Positions 17,975 through 25,880 of a DNA stretch of 64,000 nucleotides are shown here, piece by piece. The DNA is from Carbonactinospora thermoautotrophica. GTDB taxonomy: Bacteria; Actinomycetota; Actinomycetes; Streptomycetales; Carbonactinosporaceae. The position numbers were made by a program, and so were the translations under genes. The notes under the pieces were generated by a model, which did not search any database, was not told the origin of the DNA, and worked only from the letters and a program-made list of their open reading frames with translations. The DNA is taken from contig NZ_JYIJ01000014.1 in the NCBI RefSeq assembly GCF_001543895.1, forward strand, positions 276,223 to 340,222. Direction: 5' to 3'. The stretch's first letter is position 1. The number at the start of each line of letters is the position of its first letter.

Positions 17975-18331
17975 ATGCACGAGGTAGGGCTGTGCGAGGC
18001 GATCCTCGACGCGGTCGAGCGGCGCGCCGCGGGCCGCCCGGTGCGGGCGGTCAAGGTACGCGTCGGCGCGCTGCACCGGGTCGTGGACTCGGCCATGGAC
18101 AGCGCGTTCGCGATGGTGGCCACCGGCACGGTCGCCGAGCACGCGCGTATCGACCTGGTCGTCATCCCGGTGCGGTGCCGCTGCCCAGAGTGCGGGGCGC
18201 AGACCGAGGCCGAGGAGATGGTCGCGGTGTGCCCGCGGTGCGGGGCCACCGGGATGGAGCTGTTGTCCGGCGATGAGCTGCTGCTGGAGTCGATCACGCT
18301 CGCACCGGGCCGTCACGAGGAAGGGGCCTGA
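17975..18331 (+). CDS. hypA: Hydrogenase nickel-insertion protein HypA
   Basis: 118-residue nickel chaperone that works with HypB to insert Ni into the large subunit. It starts with the conserved MHE nickel site (ATG 17975, GGAGG upstream). It also carries the zinc site CRCPECG...CPRCG at about residues 70-90. An in-frame GTG at 17960 would bury the essential N-terminal Met-His and is rejected. The partner gene hypB is not in this window. Confidence 0.93.
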   Translation: MHEVGLCEAILDAVERRAAGRPVRAVKVRVGALHRVVDSAMDSAFAMVATGTVAEHARIDLVVIPVRCRCPECGAQTEAEEMVAVCPRCGATGMELLSGDELLLESITLAPGRHEEGA

Positions 18332-18333
18332 CC

Positions 18334-18606
18334 ATGTGCCTGGGAATCCCGGGGGAAGTCATCGAGATCGTCGAGGAGACCCCCGATCTGGCCCGGGTGA
18401 ACGTCGCCGGCGTGCGGCGGGCCATCAACATCGGCCTGCTGCAGGGCCAGGAGCTGAACCCGGGCGACTGGGTGCTCATCCACGTCGGCTTCGCGCTGTC
18501 GAAGATCGACGAGGACGAGGCCAAGGCCGCCCTCGCGTTTTTGGAGGACATCGGCCAGGCCTACGCCGAGGAGCTGAAGGCCCTCCAGCAGTCCAACATC
18601 ACCTGA
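18334..18606 (+). CDS. hypC: Hydrogenase maturation chaperone HypC
   Basis: 90-residue HypC/HupF protein with the essential N-terminal MCLGIPGEV; Cys2 carries the Fe(CN)2CO group with HypD. The middle has VNVAGVRRAINIGLL and GDWVLIHVGFALSKID. It starts 2 bp after hypA. A second, divergent HypC-like gene lies at 22237-22482 on the other strand. Confidence 0.95.
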   Translation: MCLGIPGEVIEIVEETPDLARVNVAGVRRAINIGLLQGQELNPGDWVLIHVGFALSKIDEDEAKAALAFLEDIGQAYAEELKALQQSNIT

Positions 18607-18645
18607 CCGCGCCCGCGGGAAGGGACCCGCGGGAAGGGAGGAGCC

Positions 18646-19773
18646 GTGCGTTTCGTCGACGAGTTCCGCGACGCGGACAAGGCCCGTGCGCTCGCCGCGC
18701 AGATCACCGCCTTGTGCGAGCCGGGCCGGCACTACAAGTTCATGGAGGTCTGCGGCGGCCACACGCACACGATCTACAAGCACGGGCTGGAGGACTACCT
18801 GCCGGAAAGCATCACGCTCGTCCACGGCCCAGGCTGCCCGGTCTGCGTCATCCCGATGGGCCGCGTGGACGACGCCATCGCGATCGCCCAGACCCCTGGG
18901 GTGATCATGACCTCGTTCGGGGACATGATGCGGGTGCCCGGGGGCCGGGGATCGTTCTTCGACGCCAAGGCGGCTGGTGCGGACATCCGCATGGTGTACT
19001 CGCCGCTGGACGCCTTGAAGATCGCCCGCAAGAACCCGGACAAGCAGGTCGTCTTCATGGCGATCGGTTTTGAGACCACCGCGCCGTCGACCGCGATGAC
19101 GGTGCTGCGGGCAGCGGCTGAGGGGATCGAGAACTTCTCGATCTTCTGCAACCACGTGACGATCATCCCGGCGATCAAGGCGATCCTGGACTCTCCGGAC
19201 CTGCGCCTGGACGGCTTCATCGGCCCCGGTCACGTCTCCACGGTGATCGGTTGCCGGCCGTATGAGTTCATCGCCCGCGACTACGGCAAGCCGCTGGTCG
19301 TCGCCGGGTTCGAGCCGCTGGACATCCTGCAGTCGATCTACATGATCCTCGAACAGCTCGCCGAGGGCCGGTGCGAGGTGGAAAACCAGTACACCCGCGT
19401 GGTGCCCTGGCAGGGCAACCGCAAGGCGCTGGAGGTCATCGGCGAGGTCATGGAGCTGCGGCCGTACTTCGAGTGGCGCGGGCTCGGCTTCATCTCCCAC
19501 TCCGCGCTGCGGGTGCGCGAAGGCTACGCCGCCTACGACGCCGAGCGGATCTTCCCCGTGCCCGGCGTGCGGGTCGCCGACCCCAAGGCGTGCCAGTGCG
19601 GTGAGGTACTCAAAGGCGTGCTCAAGCCGTGGGAGTGCAAGGTGTTCGGGACCGCGTGCACCCCGGAGACGCCGATCGGCACCTGCATGGTGTCCGCAGA
19701 AGGCGCCTGCGCCGCGTACTACAACTTCGGCCGCTTCACCCGGGAGCGGGTCAAGGAGGCGACGCGGACATGA
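18646..19773 (+). CDS. hypD: Hydrogenase maturation protein HypD
   Basis: 375-residue [4Fe-4S] scaffold on which the Fe(CN)2CO moiety is assembled. Conserved motifs are FMEVCGGHTHTIYKHG, HGPGCPVCV and GFETTAPS; the C-terminal cluster cysteines lie in CQCGEVLKG, KVFGTACTPETPIGTCMVS and GACAAYY. The GTG start has GGGAGGAG upstream. It overlaps hypE by ATGA. Confidence 0.95.
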   Translation: MRFVDEFRDADKARALAAQITALCEPGRHYKFMEVCGGHTHTIYKHGLEDYLPESITLVHGPGCPVCVIPMGRVDDAIAIAQTPGVIMTSFGDMMRVPGGRGSFFDAKAAGADIRMVYSPLDALKIARKNPDKQVVFMAIGFETTAPSTAMTVLRAAAEGIENFSIFCNHVTIIPAIKAILDSPDLRLDGFIGPGHVSTVIGCRPYEFIARDYGKPLVVAGFEPLDILQSIYMILEQLAEGRCEVENQYTRVVPWQGNRKALEVIGEVMELRPYFEWRGLGFISHSALRVREGYAAYDAERIFPVPGVRVADPKACQCGEVLKGVLKPWECKVFGTACTPETPIGTCMVSAEGACAAYYNFGRFTRERVKEATRT

Positions 19774-20936
19774 CCACCTCCGACCCCTCGACGTCCGCGG
19801 AGTGGGCCGAGCGGGCGGTGCGGGAGTCGCTGCACGAGCACGGCCGCGAACCCGGACAAGAGCACCTGGGCCGGGAGGAGCAGGTGCTGCGGCGCATCGA
19901 GAAGGCGCGCCGCCGCAAGCCCCGGATCACCGAGGAGCGCATCACGCTCGCCCACGGCTCCGGCGGCAAGGCCACCCACACCCTGATCGACGCGGTGTTC
20001 CTGGAGGCGTTCCGCAACCCGCTGCTGGAGCCCCTGGAGGACGGGGCGGTCCTGTCGGTCCACGGCTCCCGGCTGGTGTTCACAACCGACTCGTTCGTGG
20101 TCGCGCCCCTGTTCTTCCCCGGCGGCGACATCGGGGACCTGGCCGTCAACGGCACCGTGAACGACCTGGCCGTGTGCGGGGCCCGGCCGCTGTATCTTTC
20201 GGCCGGGTTCATCCTGGAGGAGGGCTTCGAAGTCGCCGCCCTGCAGCGGATCGTCGCCTCCATGGCACGCGCCGCCGAGGCGGCCGGGGTGCAGGTCGTG
20301 ACCGGCGACACCAAGGTGGTGCAGCGCGGCAAGGCCGACGGCTGCTACGTGAACACCGCCGGGGTCGGCGTCCTGGACCGCCCGGTCAGCCTGAGCGCGG
20401 CGGCTGCCCGCCCCGGGGACGCCGTGATCGTCTCCGGTCCCATCGGCGAACACGGCATCACGATCATGTTGGCCCGCGGGGAACTGGACATCGAGACCGA
20501 CCTGGTGTCGGACACCGCGCCCGTGCACGAGCTGGTGCGCGGCCTGCTGGACGCCGTCCCCGGCGTCCGGGCGCTGCGTGACGCCACCCGCGGCGGGGTG
20601 GCGACGATCCTCAACGAGGTCGCCGCCGCCTCCGGGGTCGCGGTCGTCGTCGAGGAGGACGCCGTCCCGGTCCGGCCCGAGGTGGTGGGCGCCTGCGAGC
20701 TGCTCGGCATCGACCCGCTGTACGTCGCCTGCGAGGGCCGGTTCGTGGCCGTCGTCGACGGCGGGCAGGCCGACCGGGCGCTGCAGGTGCTGCGACGTCA
20801 CCCGCTGGGCGAGGGCGCCGCCGTGATCGGCCGGATCAAGGACGACCCGCCCGGCCTGGTGCTGCTCAAGACCGTTTTCGGCGGCACCCGGATCGTCGAC
20901 ATGCTCGTCGGCGACCCGCTGCCGCGTATCTGCTGA
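19770..20936 (+). CDS. hypE: Hydrogenase maturation protein HypE
   Basis: 388-residue enzyme that dehydrates a C-terminal thiocarboxamide to thiocyanate to supply cyanide ligands. The AIR-synthase-like core begins at LAHGSGGKATHTLI (about residue 60), and the protein ends with the functional cysteine (DPLPRIC). The first 55 or so residues are an unusual charged extension (EWAERAVRESLHEHGREPG) not needed for the core fold. hypF, which makes the carbamoyl group, is absent from the window. Confidence 0.94.
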   Translation: MTTSDPSTSAEWAERAVRESLHEHGREPGQEHLGREEQVLRRIEKARRRKPRITEERITLAHGSGGKATHTLIDAVFLEAFRNPLLEPLEDGAVLSVHGSRLVFTTDSFVVAPLFFPGGDIGDLAVNGTVNDLAVCGARPLYLSAGFILEEGFEVAALQRIVASMARAAEAAGVQVVTGDTKVVQRGKADGCYVNTAGVGVLDRPVSLSAAAARPGDAVIVSGPIGEHGITIMLARGELDIETDLVSDTAPVHELVRGLLDAVPGVRALRDATRGGVATILNEVAAASGVAVVVEEDAVPVRPEVVGACELLGIDPLYVACEGRFVAVVDGGQADRALQVLRRHPLGEGAAVIGRIKDDPPGLVLLKTVFGGTRIVDMLVGDPLPRIC

Positions 20937-20959
20937 CGTCGCGGAGGGAGGTGAACACC

Positions 20960-21385
20960 ATGACAACCGACAACCCCCGCCCCGGCGAGGAGCAGGACGC
21001 GGGCCGCTTCGAGGGCGAGGAGCAGCACGGCTGGTCCCCCGACGTCGAGGAAGGCAGCGAGGAGGCCGCCGCCGGCGGGACGAAGGCGTTCCACGCCGAG
21101 GAGGCCGGCCCGCCGGGACCGGGCCGTGAGGTCTCCGAGGCCGAGCAGGTCGGCCCCACCGAGCCCACCGGCGAGACCCCGCTCGGGGTCGGCGAGTCCA
21201 TCACCCGCAGGGGCGAGGACATCGCCGAGCACGAGCACGAACCCGGCCGGGTGACCGAGGGCACCAAGGGGCCGACCGAGCGTCCGTACGGCACGTCGAC
21301 CGCGGAGGACTCCACCGGGGTCGACCCGCAGGAGCCGATCGACGAGGAAAGCCCCACCCTGCCCAGCGGCGACCAGGGCGGGTGA
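20960..21385 (+). CDS. Acidic, disordered protein at the end of the hydrogenase operon
   Basis: 141-residue protein made almost entirely of Glu, Asp, Gly, Pro, Ser and Thr, with no hydrophobic core, so probably intrinsically disordered. ATG 20960 is 24 bp after hypE with a good GGGAGGTG ribosome binding site, so it is likely co-transcribed. It contains no recognised domain. It could be a fortuitous but translated frame; the strong ribosome binding site and position favour a real gene. Confidence 0.55.
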   Translation: MTTDNPRPGEEQDAGRFEGEEQHGWSPDVEEGSEEAAAGGTKAFHAEEAGPPGPGREVSEAEQVGPTEPTGETPLGVGESITRRGEDIAEHEHEPGRVTEGTKGPTERPYGTSTAEDSTGVDPQEPIDEESPTLPSGDQGG

Positions 21386-21392
21386 ACCCGGC

Positions 21393-21430
21393 CGCGCGTG
21401 ACGGCCGCAGCTTCGTGATCGTCACGCGCG
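21393..21430. terminator. Hairpin between the converging hydrogenase operons
   Basis: Perfect 11-bp arms CGCGCGTGACG and CGTCACGCGCG around a 16-nt loop, 8 bp after the acidic gene and in the convergent gap, so a bidirectional terminator is likely. Just beyond it, CCCTTTCGATCCGG is repeated directly (about 21527-21557). Confidence 0.55.
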
Positions 21431-21580
21431 ACCCGGGGCCAACCGGGTGGCACCCGGGAGTAGGCGGGTGTCCGCAGGCCACGGCCCTCCGACAGTAGCC
21501 GGCCGGGCGACCCGACGCGCGGCGGCCCTTTCGATCCGGGACCCTTTCGATCCGGCCGCGGGACCAGGTGCTGTCTAGGG

Positions 21581-22240
21581 TCAGGCCGGCGCGGCCGCGA
21601 GCGCCCGCTGGGTCAGCTCCCACAGCACGTGGTAGGCGGTGGTCTGCGCCTCCTGGATGCGGTGGACAGAAGAGGACGGCACCACGAACAGGTAGTCGAT
21701 CGTGCCCGCCTCGGCCATCTTGCCGCCCTGGTAGCCGGCGAACCCGACGGTCAGCAGGCCGCGGCGGCTGGCCTCGTCGAACGCGCGCAGCACGTTCGCG
21801 GAGCCGCCGCTGGTGGACAGCCCGAGCGCGATGTCCCCTCCCCGCCCCCAGGCCGCGATCTGGCGGGCGAAGACGACCTCGAAGCCCACGTCGTTGGACA
21901 GGGCGGTGACCACGGCGATGTCGTTGGTCAGCGAGATCGCCGGCAGCGGCCGGTAGCCGGGCGCGGGACAGCAGAACAACTGCGTCACCGCCTGGGCGTC
22001 GCTGCTGCTGCCGCCGTTGCCGAACGTGAACAGCCGCCCGCCGGCCGCGAACGACCGGGCCATCGCTTCGGCGCACTCGACCAGCAGGTCCCCGTACCGC
22101 TCAGCCATGGTCCGGCGCAGCTCGACGATCTCCTGCGCCTTCTCCTCGGTCGACCGGCGGACCTCGGCGAGCACCGCCGCCACGTCACTGTCCTTGGCGT
22201 ACAAGAACGGGTACAGCGACTCGAAGCCACCCTCGCTCAT
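21581..22240 (-). CDS. SIS-domain protein (GmhA/DiaA-like), hydrogenase-associated
   Basis: 219-residue sugar-isomerase fold protein, like sedoheptulose-7-phosphate isomerase or DiaA. The phosphate-binding loop reads FTFGNGGSSSDAQAV (about residues 70-84), and LSTSGGSANVLRAF is the second sugar-phosphate loop. It overlaps the HypC-like gene upstream by ATGA and ends the converging operon. Nearby genes are not lipopolysaccharide heptose genes, so a role in hydrogenase maturation or its regulation is inferred. Confidence 0.82.
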   Translation of the reverse strand: MSEGGFESLYPFLYAKDSDVAAVLAEVRRSTEEKAQEIVELRRTMAERYGDLLVECAEAMARSFAAGGRLFTFGNGGSSSDAQAVTQLFCCPAPGYRPLPAISLTNDIAVVTALSNDVGFEVVFARQIAAWGRGGDIALGLSTSGGSANVLRAFDEASRRGLLTVGFAGYQGGKMAEAGTIDYLFVVPSSSVHRIQEAQTTAYHVLWELTQRALAAAPA

Positions 22241-22482
22241 GGCGGCTCCTCCAGCACGGCGATAGCCTCCTTGGCGTGCACCAGCACCCGGTCACCGGCC
22301 TTGGCGTCCACCAAGGCGACGCTGATCTCCTCGCCGGTGTCCACCAGGGCGAGCCCGTCGTCCAGCAGTTCGGTGACGCGCACGGCCACGGCCTCGTCCG
22401 AGCAGGTCACGCACACCTCGGCGTGGCATTCGGGCGCGGCCCGGCGGCGGGGTGGGACAGCCGGGGTCGGCAAGGTGGTCAT
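22237..22482 (-). CDS. HypC/HupF-like protein with internal cysteine motif
   Basis: 81-residue protein resembling HypC in its small-barrel pattern (VRVTELLDDGLALVDTGEEISVALVDAKAGDRVLVHAKEA), but without the N-terminal MCLG. It instead has ECHAEVCVTCSDEAV near residue 20, giving CxxxxCxxC. Start and stop both overlap SIS genes by 4 bp. It may be a specialised chaperone for the group 1h large subunit, with the classical HypC at 18334 for the shared step (inference). Confidence 0.72.
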   Translation of the reverse strand: MTTLPTPAVPPRRRAAPECHAEVCVTCSDEAVAVRVTELLDDGLALVDTGEEISVALVDAKAGDRVLVHAKEAIAVLEEPP

Positions 22483-23096
22483 CGCACGACCTCCGGATCG
22501 AGCAGGCCGGGCTGTTCGAAGAACACGTGCACCAGCTCCCACAGGATGTGGTAGATCGTGACGTGGATCTCCTTGACCACCTGCGGCTCCTCGGAGTGGG
22601 CGACCAGCGCGTGGTCGACGGCCGGGCTGCGGGCGATCTCCCCGCCGTCGCCGCCGGTCAGCGCCACGGTGAGCAAGCCACGCCCGTGCGCCACCTCCAG
22701 CCCCCGCAGCACGTTGCGGCACTGCCCGTCCGGTGAGATGCCGAGCGCGATGTCGCGGGAGTCGGCCAACAGCTCCAGCTGGGCCGCGTACACCTCGTCG
22801 AACCCTTGTGTCCGCGCCACCCCGGTGAGCGTCGCGACGTCGTTGGTCAGCGCCATCGCCGGCAGCGCGCGCTTGCCGACGATCACCGGGTGGATGAACT
22901 CGACCGCGACGTGGTGGCCGTCGGTGGCCGCGCCGCCGTTGCCGAACACCACCAGCTTGCCGCCGCGGTGGAACCGCACCGCCATGTCGTAGCACGCCCG
23001 CGCCACCCGCTCGGCGTCCCCCGCGAGGGCCCGCCCGGGGCCGACGCGGCGGGTGAACGCCTCCAGCGCCGGGGCTGCCGCCGCCTGTGCACTCAT
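22479..23096 (-). CDS. Second SIS-domain protein, hydrogenase-associated
   Basis: 205-residue SIS protein, clearly related to but distinct from its neighbour. It has the loop VVFGNGGAATDGHHVAVEFIHP and the later LGISPDGQCRNVLRG, where Asp-Gly replaces the Ser-Gly of the first copy. Two unequal SIS proteins encoded together suggest a heteromeric assembly. Four-base overlaps with both neighbours place it in a coupled four-gene operon with the HypC-like and PadR genes. Confidence 0.82.
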   Translation of the reverse strand: MSAQAAAAPALEAFTRRVGPGRALAGDAERVARACYDMAVRFHRGGKLVVFGNGGAATDGHHVAVEFIHPVIVGKRALPAMALTNDVATLTGVARTQGFDEVYAAQLELLADSRDIALGISPDGQCRNVLRGLEVAHGRGLLTVALTGGDGGEIARSPAVDHALVAHSEEPQVVKEIHVTIYHILWELVHVFFEQPGLLDPEVVR

Positions 23097-23509
23097 CCTG
23101 ACTCCTCTCCTGGCGGGCTCGCGCGTGCCGTGCCCGACCCGACCGCCCGCCGGCGGACCAGGTCACCGGCGCTGGGGCCCTGCTGCAGGCCGTTCCACCG
23201 CGCGAGGTACCCCTCCAGCACGTCCCGGGCCTCCTCGGCCACGTGCGCCCAGGCGCCGAGGGTCGCGCACCCCTTGAGCGTCAGGTAGTAGATGCGGCGG
23301 GAGGGCCCGCACGTCGACGCCGTCCACTCCGACCGGACGAGATCCTCCCGCTCCAGGGAGCGCAACGCCCGGTACACGCGCCCGGGGTCCCCGTTGCCCA
23401 CCCCGAGCGTCTTCAGCCGTTCGATCAGCTTGTACCCGTGGTCGGGATGCTCGCGAAGCAACAGCAAAAGGCACGGTTCCAGGAACGACCTGAGAGCGCC
23501 GCCTTCCAT
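23093..23509 (-). CDS. PadR-family transcriptional regulator
   Basis: 138-residue winged-helix protein with LEPCLLLLLREHPDHGYKLI at the N-terminus and the wing GRVYRALRSLEREDLV, characteristic of PadR; the C-terminal helix would mediate dimerisation. ATG 23509 matches the family start; longer upstream frames lack support. It is the first gene of the SIS/HypC-like operon and overlaps it by ATGA, so it probably regulates that operon and perhaps the hydrogenase genes. The inducer is unknown. Confidence 0.85.
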   Translation of the reverse strand: MEGGALRSFLEPCLLLLLREHPDHGYKLIERLKTLGVGNGDPGRVYRALRSLEREDLVRSEWTASTCGPSRRIYYLTLKGCATLGAWAHVAEEARDVLEGYLARWNGLQQGPSAGDLVRRRAVGSGTARASPPGEESG

Positions 23510-23740
23510 CGCGCCCCCTGACGGGATCTGCGGTACGTGACAGCCAGCGTGTAACAAAAGCCCTGATTCGGGGTTTACCCGTACCTTCTGTGCTTGATGC
23601 GCCCGGGGCCGCAACGGGTGAGCCTCGCCCCGGCACGCCCCGTGGACGGGCGACGGGCGGCTCGCCCACGCCCTCTCCCCGCGTGCGAGGCGAACCCGCC
23701 GGACGGGCCCTGGCTCCAGGGGCCCTGTCGCCAACGGGCC

Positions 23741-24307
23741 TTATCTCCAGCCGTGCGCGTCCAGCAGCGTCCGCAACGAGACGGACGGGGCGGACGGCAC
23801 GAGCAGCATCCGGGTGAGCGTGTCGGCGACCGACGTCGACTCCTCCAGCCAGACGGCGTTGCGGGAGGGCAGCAGCCCGATCACGCCGCCGCGGGCCGGG
23901 ACGTCGAGGATGTGCCGGTGCCCTTCGGCCGGGAGCAGCAGCCGCACGTTCGCCGGCACCGGCTGAGTCACCCGGACCGTGAGCCGGACCAGGGCCTGCG
24001 GGCCGTCCAGGGCGGCCCACCAGCTGGCCGCGCGGAGCTGCTGGTGCAGCGCCAGCCAGTCGTCGCCGCCGTCGAGCCGCCCCAGCAGGTAGGACCACTC
24101 AGCCGACACCACCTCGGTGTGCTCGCCCACGGTGATGGCGAACACCGGATCCAGCAGGCTGGCCGACTCCCCGTCCTGGAACGGCGTGAGCACGAGCGCG
24201 CCCTCCGCCCAGTGGGCGTCGCGGCAGAACTCCTCCAGCGCCTTGTCCCAGTCCTCGCTCTCGATGTGCCGGGCCTGGTCGTGGTCCTCGTCTCCGTAGG
24301 CGGTCAT
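23741..24307 (-). CDS. Conserved hypothetical protein (188 aa)
   Basis: Not assigned to a known family. The 188-residue protein is acidic at the start (YGDEDHDQARHIESEDWDKALEEF) and then shows regular beta-strand segments (LVRLTVRVTQPVPANVRLLLPAEGH), with no signal peptide or membrane helix. It is monocistronic and converges on nothing obvious. Coding character is good across its length. Confidence 0.6.
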   Translation of the reverse strand: MTAYGDEDHDQARHIESEDWDKALEEFCRDAHWAEGALVLTPFQDGESASLLDPVFAITVGEHTEVVSAEWSYLLGRLDGGDDWLALHQQLRAASWWAALDGPQALVRLTVRVTQPVPANVRLLLPAEGHRHILDVPARGGVIGLLPSRNAVWLEESTSVADTLTRMLLVPSAPSVSLRTLLDAHGWR

Positions 24308-24436
24308 GGCTGTCCTCGCCGTCTGGTCGCTGCCCTGCCGCCTACCCTAGTGCGCGGAACTCAATCCGAGCCCCGCGCCGCCACGGCCCGGCCGTCGCCG
24401 GGAGGGCCGCGCCTCGGCGGTGACGGCCGGGCCGGG

Positions 24437-24871
24437 TCACGCTCCGCGGGTGGCCGGCGCGCAGCATTCCCCGCCGGACACCGCGGCGGGGGTGGTCTCG
24501 CCGGGGGCGTCGGCGAGCACGGTGTAGACCTCCCAGGGCTCACCGCCCGGGCCGCGGACCCACACCTTGTCCTGGACGGCGTAGCAGCAGGTGACGTTCT
24601 CCTCCGCACGGGTCGCCAGGCCCTCCCCGGCCAGCCGCCGGGACGCGGCGGTCACCTCCTCGCGGGACTCGACCTCGACCCCGAGGTGGTCCAGCGCGGT
24701 GTGCCGGCCGGGGTCGCCCTCGAGCAGGACGAGCTTCAGCGGCGGGTCGGCGATGGCGAAGTTGGCGTACCCAGGGCGGCGCTTGGCCGGCTCGACGCCA
24801 AACAGCTTGGTGTAGAAGGCGACGGACGCCTCCAGGTCGGCGACCCGGAGCGCGAGCTGCACACGGGACAT
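24437..24871 (-). CDS. ArsI/CadI-family organoarsenical lyase-like protein
   Basis: 144-residue vicinal-oxygen-chelate protein of the type that cleaves the C-As bond of trivalent methylarsenicals. Metal ligands fit Gln5, His62 (DHLG) and Glu114 (EPWEVY). The substrate-binding vicinal pair is Cys95-Cys96 (TCCYAVQDKVWV), and an extra GGECC lies near the C-terminus. The ribosome binding site region upstream is a 15-bp tandem duplication, giving two AAGGAGTGAA sites. Cadmium-binding CadI is the alternative annotation. Confidence 0.85.
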   Translation of the reverse strand: MSRVQLALRVADLEASVAFYTKLFGVEPAKRRPGYANFAIADPPLKLVLLEGDPGRHTALDHLGVEVESREEVTAASRRLAGEGLATRAEENVTCCYAVQDKVWVRGPGGEPWEVYTVLADAPGETTPAAVSGGECCAPATRGA

Positions 24872-24950
24872 GCCTTCACTCCTTGTTGTTTCACTCCTTG
24901 TTGCTTTCCTTGGCTTGCTGTCGCGCGTCGGTATCTCGCGCGAGCGGCGC

Positions 24951-25112
24951 TCAGCGGCAGCCGGTGAGCAGCGTGACCTCGGCCAGCAGCTGGTCGCGCC
25001 GCGCCAGGGCCTTCGGCGTCGGTGACCTTGCCGCAGGTCTCGCAGAACTCCACCACGACTCCCGCGCGGGCCACCTCCGCCGCGACAGCCACCGCAGCAG
25101 GTGGGAGAACAC
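24951..25112 (-). pseudogene. Small Cys-motif protein gene with compensating frameshifts
   Basis: A GTG at 25112 with an excellent GGGAGG site opens a 53-codon frame (VFSHLLRWLSRR ... KALARRDQLLAEVTLLTGCR). Between these ends, the alternative frame reads AVAAEVARAGVVVEFCETCGKVTDA, which has the CxxC pattern of small actinobacterial proteins. The middle therefore looks frame-shifted out and back. It lies upstream of the ArsI gene in the same direction. Confidence 0.4.
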
Positions 25113-25157
25113 CGCCGCCACCTCCCTGATTCGATGGATATCTAACAGCGGTCCAAG

Positions 25158-25185
25158 CTTGTACCTCTGATTAGATGTTTGTCAA
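25158..25185 (-). promoter_or_regulatory. Promoter of the arsI-linked transcript
   Basis: On the minus strand TTGACA (25185-25180) and TACAAG (25163-25158) are separated by 16 bp. This AT-rich segment lies upstream of the small gene and arsI. An AT-rich ArsR-like stretch (TTAGATATCCATCGAATC) follows between promoter and start. Confidence 0.45.
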
Positions 25186-25320
25186 GATAGGGACGTGTCT
25201 CATCAACGAACGCGGGACATGAGGCGCTGCGCTTCCGACGTGGTGATCACCCTGGGCTGCGGCGACGCCTGCGGGCCACGGCGCCTCCCGGTCGCGGCGG
25301 GAGCGAGGACGGAAGGCTCC

Positions 25321-25722
25321 TCACACCGGTGGCGACAGGTCCGTGGCGATCTGGAGCGCGGTGAGGACCAGCGAACGGATCCGGGTGGCTATGGCGGTGA
25401 GCAGGCCGTGGACTTCCGGATCGGCGGAGGGCAGCGCCGCGCGCAACGCGTGGAGGTCCTGGCTGAGCTGGTCGAGGAGCTGCGCAAGATGGTCGGCGTC
25501 GGGGGTGCGCAGGGCCCGGGCGATGTCGTCGAGGGCGACACCGTCGGCCTCCAGCCGTCGGATGGCGTGGATGCGTTGCACCACGTCGGGCTCATAGAGC
25601 CGGAAGTTGCCGCTGGTGCGGCCGGACGGGGTGAGCAGCCCCAGGCTGGTGTAGAAGTCCACGGTACGGGTGGAGACACCGGCCCGGGCGGCGACCTCGC
25701 CGATCCGTAGGAGTTCGCCCAC
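25321..25722 (-). CDS. MerR-family transcriptional regulator
   Basis: 133-residue regulator with an N-terminal winged helix: LRIGEVAARAGVSTRTVDFYTSLGLL (about residues 4-30) and FRLYEPDVVQRIHAIRRLEADGVALDDI. This is followed by a helix (dimerisation) and a C-terminus without a metal-binding Cys pair. GTG 25722 is preceded by AGGAGG; the longer upstream frame is not family-like. It is divergent from the spo0M gene 158 bp away. The effector is not evident. Confidence 0.85.
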   Translation of the reverse strand: MGELLRIGEVAARAGVSTRTVDFYTSLGLLTPSGRTSGNFRLYEPDVVQRIHAIRRLEADGVALDDIARALRTPDADHLAQLLDQLSQDLHALRAALPSADPEVHGLLTAIATRIRSLVLTALQIATDLSPPV

Positions 25723-25880
25723 CTTCCACCTCCTACGCGCTGGAACCGGTTGAACACCGACGTCGGGAAAGCCAGGAAACACCGCCAACCGTACAGTGCT
25801 ACGTGTTAGTGTCGCGTGGTGATCACACCTGCGAGCATCGCGGTGATCCAAGGACGCACACACGCCTCGGAGAGAACGCA

